Program-made: the position numbers and the translations under genes
Notes under the pieces: generated by a model
Seen by the model: only the letters and a program-made list of their open reading frames with translations
The model's database searches: none
Told to the model about the DNA's origin: nothing
In this document: positions 63,974 to 64,000 of the stretch, piece by piece
Numbering within the stretch: the first letter of the stretch is position 1
How the letters are laid out: the number at the start of each line of letters is the position of its first letter
NCBI RefSeq assembly: GCF_030317145.1
Contig: NZ_JASZYE010000003.1
Span: forward strand, 868,001 to 932,000
DNA length: 64,000 nt
Reading direction: 5' to 3'
Source: Variovorax flavidus
GTDB lineage: Bacteria; Pseudomonadota; Gammaproteobacteria; Burkholderiales; Burkholderiaceae_C

Positions 63974-64000
63974 CCAACAAACCTCAGTGGTACTTGAAAA

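Overview
The window looks like a chromosomal segment of a high-GC betaproteobacterium of the order Burkholderiales, most likely family Comamonadaceae and possibly Variovorax. This is inferred from gene content and order: a PhnW/PhnA-type aminoethylphosphonate locus with its GntR regulator, an xseB-ispA-dxs operon beside a Rieske oxygenase, the thrB / DUF2782 / polA neighbourhood, a SenA/EgtB-like enzyme, and a dispersed GC-rich intergenic repeat. I see no phage, insertion sequence, CRISPR array or plasmid replication gene.

Layout. Positions 1-6860: 2-aminoethylphosphonate (AEP) catabolism. Regulator and phosphonoacetate hydrolase run leftward; binding protein, ATPase, fused permease and AEP transaminase run rightward from a shared operator/promoter. 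6899-7359: two nested palindromic elements between convergent genes. 7377-9284: dadA and a divergent Lrp-type regulator. 9307-14176: tungstate/molybdate uptake (TupBCA plus an extra ModA-like binder), a ModE-like regulator and a small sulfite-oxidase-fold protein. 14183-15475: a SenA/EgtB-like enzyme with an altered metal-ligand position. 15637-19422: a TRAP transporter with an additional membrane protein. 19513-22595: dxs, ispA, xseB. 22853-29098: Rieske oxygenase, EamA exporter, sulfurtransferase and a DUF2796-ABC-FtsX-DUF3299 export module. 29111-39177: amino-acid and peptide scavenging genes (two M20 peptidases, Asp/Glu racemase, orphan amino-acid binding protein, DadA-like oxidase, LysR regulator), interspersed with dodecin, a ZIP transporter and a dienelactone hydrolase. 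39314-49092: housekeeping genes (polA, thrB, uvrD, guaC, tRNA-Ala). 49124-51314: aromatic aminotransferase, RidA and a divergent Lrp regulator. 51332-61580: nine leftward, tightly packed genes (sulfatase, two HAD phosphatases, DUF1254, a giant Trp/Tyr/Gly-rich secreted protein, MarC, YidH, a mini membrane protein, ThrE), the best candidate here for an undescribed system. 61830-63973: SDR, beta-ketothiolase and tRNA-Lys.

How the parts work together. The phn genes can import AEP, transaminate it and cleave phosphonoacetate to acetate and phosphate; the missing dehydrogenase step (PhnY) probably lies beyond the left edge. Tungstate or molybdate uptake could supply cofactor metal. The two DadA-type oxidases, racemase and M20 peptidases point to use of peptides and D-amino acids.

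A 100-bp repeat occurs in five full copies and one partial copy; all five full copies lie within 30 bp of a stop codon. Start sites below were chosen from ribosome-binding sites, overlaps and family length. Function calls rest on motifs I recognise in the translations, with no database search.
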